Assembly: GCA_965213905.1 (NCBI GenBank)
Contig: OZ243922.1
Location: 434,001 to 498,000 of the forward strand
DNA from: SIRX01 sp965213905
GTDB lineage: Bacteria; Actinomycetota; Rubrobacteria; Rubrobacterales; Rubrobacteraceae
Direction of reading: 5' to 3'
Length of the DNA stretch: 64,000 bases
The notes beneath the pieces are model-generated. The model was given only the letters and a program-made list of their open reading frames with translations, was not told where the DNA came from and made no database searches. The position numbers were made by a program, and so were the translations under genes. Below, in pieces: positions 61,804 through 64,000 of this stretch; within the stretch, counting starts at the first letter, position 1; each line of letters starts with the position of its first letter.

Positions 61804-63309
61804 CTACAAGACCTCCCCCACAGCCCGCGGAATGAAAGAGAACAGGCCCGTGGCTACCAGGCTCTCGGCGGGTAGCCCGGTCTCTTCCAGCCAGAGTTCC
61901 GCCGCCCGGCCGTGGACCCAGGCGCCGGCGCGGGCCGCGTCGTAGACGTTCATACCGCGGGAGAGTAGGGCCCCGATCACCCCGGAGAGCACGTCTCCGG
62001 TGCCGGCGGTGGCGAGCGCCACGTTGCCGGTCGAGTTCACCGCCGTGCAACCATTATCAACGACTATCGTGTCGGAGCCCTTGAGCAGCACGCAGCAGCC
62101 GTGCTTCTCTGCGGCTTCCCGGGCTGAATGTAGCCTTCGGGCCTGTAGCTCTTTGGTCCCAATCTCCATCAGGCGGCCCAACTCTCCAGGGTGCGGCGTT
62201 ATCATCGTGGGAGCCTCTCTTCTGGAGAGGGCGTCCGACCCGGCGAGGTTGGAGATCGCGTCAGCATCCAACAACACCGGCGCCCCCACCTCCCGCAGGA
62301 TACCCTCGACGAGCCTCGCGCTTTCGCCCCCGGTCCCCACGCCGGGACCGACCACGACGGCGGTCGCCCGTTCCGCCTGCTCCAAAACTTGCTCCAGGGC
62401 GTCCGAGTTCATCTGCCCGCTAGCGTCTTCGGAAGTCCCGTACACGAGCGCCTCCGTGAGCCGGAGGTCTACGTCCGGGCCGGCACTCCCCGGCGTAGCC
62501 AAAAAGACGATGCCACAGCCGGTTGCCTGGGCCCCCTCGACGACCATTACGGGGGCGCCGGTGACCCCCTTAGAACCCGCTACTACCAGCAAGGCCCCGG
62601 CGGAGTATTTGTGCGCCGGCCCGGCGGTGCGCGGGACGTTTCCCCGGAGAGCCGCGGCGTCGGTCCAGGTTATGGAAGGTTCCACATCGGCTTCCGGCGG
62701 GACGCCGATATCCACCACGGTAACTTCCCCGGCGTACTCCCGGCCGGGCGAGATGACGCACCCGACCTTGGCCGCGTGGGCGCAGGCCGTCAGGTCGGCC
62801 CTCACGGCCTCCCCTTGGACTTCCCCCGTAGAGCCGTCCACGCCGCTCGGCACATCCACCGAAACCGTCGTCGCCCCGGCGTCGTTTATCCGCCGGATCA
62901 GAACGGCCTCTTTTTCCCGCACTTCTCCGGAGAAGCCCGTTCCTAGCAAGGCGTCCACCACGAGGCCGGTCCCGTCGAGCAACTCGTCCAGCGTTTCCGG
63001 GCCGTGCACTTCCACCCCGATGTTCCGCAAAATCTCCAGGTTGGTCGCCGGGTCACCGGAGTATTCGTCTTTGGTGGCGACCACGGAGACTTTCACGCCG
63101 GCCCGGTGCAACTCGCGGGCGATCACAAACCCGTCGCCCCCGTTATTGCCGCCACCGCACACGGCGAGCGCCCGCGAGGGGGCGTAACGTTCGAGCATCA
63201 CCCGGGCCATCGCGGCCCCCGCGCGTTCCATGAGCACCGTTCCGGAGATGCCGAGTTCCTGGGCGCCCTCGTCGGCGCGGGTCATCTCCTGCGCCGAGTA
63301 GAGCTTCAC
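61804..63309 (-). CDS. nnrD: Bifunctional NAD(P)H-hydrate repair enzyme (epimerase/dehydratase)
   Basis: 501 aa. The N-terminal YjeF_N epimerase domain has ALAVCGGGNNGGDGFVIAREL and VSVDVPSGVDGSTGEV. The C-terminal ADP/ATP-dependent NAD(P)HX dehydratase domain has HKYSAGALLVVAGSKGVTGAPVM, TMITPHPGELGRLM and NVALATAGTGDVLSGVIGALLSRGM. Repairs hydrated NADH/NADPH. GTG 63309 overlaps the acpS stop (GTGA), giving the usual length. Confidence 0.94.
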   Translation of the reverse strand: MKLYSAQEMTRADEGAQELGISGTVLMERAGAAMARVMLERYAPSRALAVCGGGNNGGDGFVIARELHRAGVKVSVVATKDEYSGDPATNLEILRNIGVEVHGPETLDELLDGTGLVVDALLGTGFSGEVREKEAVLIRRINDAGATTVSVDVPSGVDGSTGEVQGEAVRADLTACAHAAKVGCVISPGREYAGEVTVVDIGVPPEADVEPSITWTDAAALRGNVPRTAGPAHKYSAGALLVVAGSKGVTGAPVMVVEGAQATGCGIVFLATPGSAGPDVDLRLTEALVYGTSEDASGQMNSDALEQVLEQAERATAVVVGPGVGTGGESARLVEGILREVGAPVLLDADAISNLAGSDALSRREAPTMITPHPGELGRLMEIGTKELQARRLHSAREAAEKHGCCVLLKGSDTIVVDNGCTAVNSTGNVALATAGTGDVLSGVIGALLSRGMNVYDAARAGAWVHGRAAELWLEETGLPAESLVATGLFSFIPRAVGEVL

Positions 63310-63701
63310 TGAGGTTCGTCGCGACGTATCGTGGCGACGGCGACCGCCGAGAGCTCCGAGTGGGTAATGGAGATGAAGATCTCCTCTTGCCGAACGCCCA
63401 CGTAGTCGGCGAATTTCTCTATCTTGCCGAAGATGCGGACGGAGGGCGCCCGGCGGGGTTGGCGCATCACCTCGACCCCGTTCCACTGGATAAGGCCGCA
63501 ACCCAGCGCCTTCGTCACGGCCTCTTTGGCCGCCCAGCGCCCGGCGTAGTGCCGCTCGGCAAAACGGAACTTCTCGCAGTAAGCTATCTCCGCCTCAGTA
63601 AAAAGCCGCTGCCGGATGCGCGGCGTGCGCTCCAGCGCAAACTGCATCCGTTCCACGTCCACCACGTCTACGCCTATCCCCGGTACAAAGAAATTTTCCA
63701 T
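63306..63701 (-). CDS. acpS: Holo-[acyl-carrier-protein] synthase
   Basis: 131 aa phosphopantetheinyl transferase. Seen: GIGVDVVDVERM (metal Asp), RLFTEAEIAYCEKF, RHYAGRWAAKEAVTKALGCGL (catalytic Glu/Lys), ITHSELSAVAVA. ATG 63701 has no SD; TAAGAT is exactly 6 nt upstream (leaderless). First gene of acpS-nnrD. Confidence 0.93.
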   Translation of the reverse strand: MENFFVPGIGVDVVDVERMQFALERTPRIRQRLFTEAEIAYCEKFRFAERHYAGRWAAKEAVTKALGCGLIQWNGVEVMRQPRRAPSVRIFGKIEKFADYVGVRQEEIFISITHSELSAVAVATIRRDEPQ

Positions 63702-63707
63702 GGGCCT

Positions 63708-63713
63708 ATCTTA
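63708..63713 (-). promoter_or_regulatory. -10 box of a probable leaderless acpS mRNA
   Basis: TAAGAT, 6-nt spacer, ATG. Confidence 0.5.
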
Positions 63714-63754
63714 CGGCAGAATTCTTTTTTAGTAAAAGGAATTGGTATGTGCGC

Positions 63755-63760
63755 TAATAT
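63755..63760 (+). promoter_or_regulatory. -10 box of a probable leaderless lipid-kinase mRNA
   Basis: TAATAT, 6-nt spacer, ATG 63767; divergent from the acpS box. Confidence 0.5.
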
Positions 63761-63766
63761 ACACAT

Positions 63767-64000
63767 ATGGATGCAGCCATAATAGGGAACCCCAATTCGG
63801 GCAAAGCCGGAAGCAAGAACCTCCTCGAAGATTATGCCGGAATCCTGCGTTCCGGCGGCTTGAAAACCGAAGTTCTGAACACGGAATACCCGGACCACGC
63901 CACGGAGCTTGCCGCCGAGGTTGGCCCGGACCGGCTCGTCATCGCCGCCGGCGGGGACGGCACGATCAACGAGGTGGTAAACGGCTTGCACGAGGATGCC
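63767..64000 (+). CDS. Diacylglycerol/lipid kinase family protein (5' part; cut by window)
   Basis: 78 codons to the window edge. Starts MDAAIIGNPNSGKAGSKN; the nucleotide-binding AAGGDGTINEVVNGL of the DAGK catalytic domain is at residues 63-77. Family members (YegS/BmrU/DgkB-like) phosphorylate diacylglycerol, sphingosine-like or undecaprenol lipids at the membrane. ATG 63767 is 6 nt after a -10 box. Substrate unknown. Confidence 0.88.
   Translation, partial: MDAAIIGNPNSGKAGSKNLLEDYAGILRSGGLKTEVLNTEYPDHATELAAEVGPDRLVIAAGGDGTINEVVNGLHEDA

Noticed and set aside
62000..63187. 395-codon plus-strand open frame
   Set aside because: Antisense to nnrD, rich in Ser/Pro/Thr/Ala, no SD or domain.

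Overview
The window is 64 kb of chromosome from a high-GC bacterium with very frequent GTG and TTG starts. WhiA, GuaB3, a class E sortase, an alpha-type glutamine synthetase and the TsaB/RimI/TsaD set point to an actinobacterium. The gene content and order (secG-tpiA-pgk-gap-whiA-yvcK, topoisomerase IB, PspC) suggest a deep lineage such as Rubrobacter. No rRNA, tRNA, CRISPR array, prophage or IS transposase is visible, and most of it reads as housekeeping chromosome.

Layout. 1-5 kb: a truncated 2-hydroxyacid dehydrogenase, a CitG-like protein, a peroxiredoxin, a DUF1684 protein, a GCS2-type carboxylate-amine ligase, and an AhpD-like gene interrupted by one in-frame TGA. 5-13 kb: an assimilatory nitrate/nitrite island with nitrate reductase, nirB, nirD and a TrpD2-like gene on the minus strand, and NarK divergently on the plus strand. 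13-19 kb: membrane proteins, topoisomerase IB and glutamine synthetase, which uses the ammonium from nitrite reduction. 19-29 kb: a glycosyltransferase/MFS pair, a pepA-MBL-moaB-LOG run, class II aldolase, sortase and an ABC exporter. 29-39 kb: secG-tpiA-pgk-gap-whiA-yvcK-folD-PPase-pcrA, all minus. 39.5-45 kb: an Rrf2 regulator, then pstSCAB-phoU with candidate PhoP repeats upstream. 45-51 kb: guaA, guaB3, two tiny membrane peptides and groEL with a CIRCE operator. 51-52.4 kb: an AT-rich accessory patch with a broken methyltransferase. 52-64 kb: tsaD/rimI/tsaB/tsaE, a family 4 uracil-DNA glycosylase, PspC, panC, a CPA2 antiporter, an HD protein, alr, a CBS protein, nnrD, acpS and a truncated lipid kinase.

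The most notable observation is the AhpD-like gene at 4395-5009. Its single in-frame TGA sits exactly where the second cysteine of the AhpD Glu-x11-Cys-x2-Cys-x3-His site belongs. It is followed by a hairpin with GGU at the start of its apical loop, 21 nt after the UGA, as in bacterial SECIS elements. I read it as a probable CxxU selenoprotein. Other points of interest are a pair of related 26-27 residue membrane peptides between groEL and guaB3, several genes with a -10 box exactly 6 nt before the start codon (probable leaderless mRNAs), a phosphoribosyltransferase-family gene coupled to nirD, and a MITE-like inverted repeat next to guaA.
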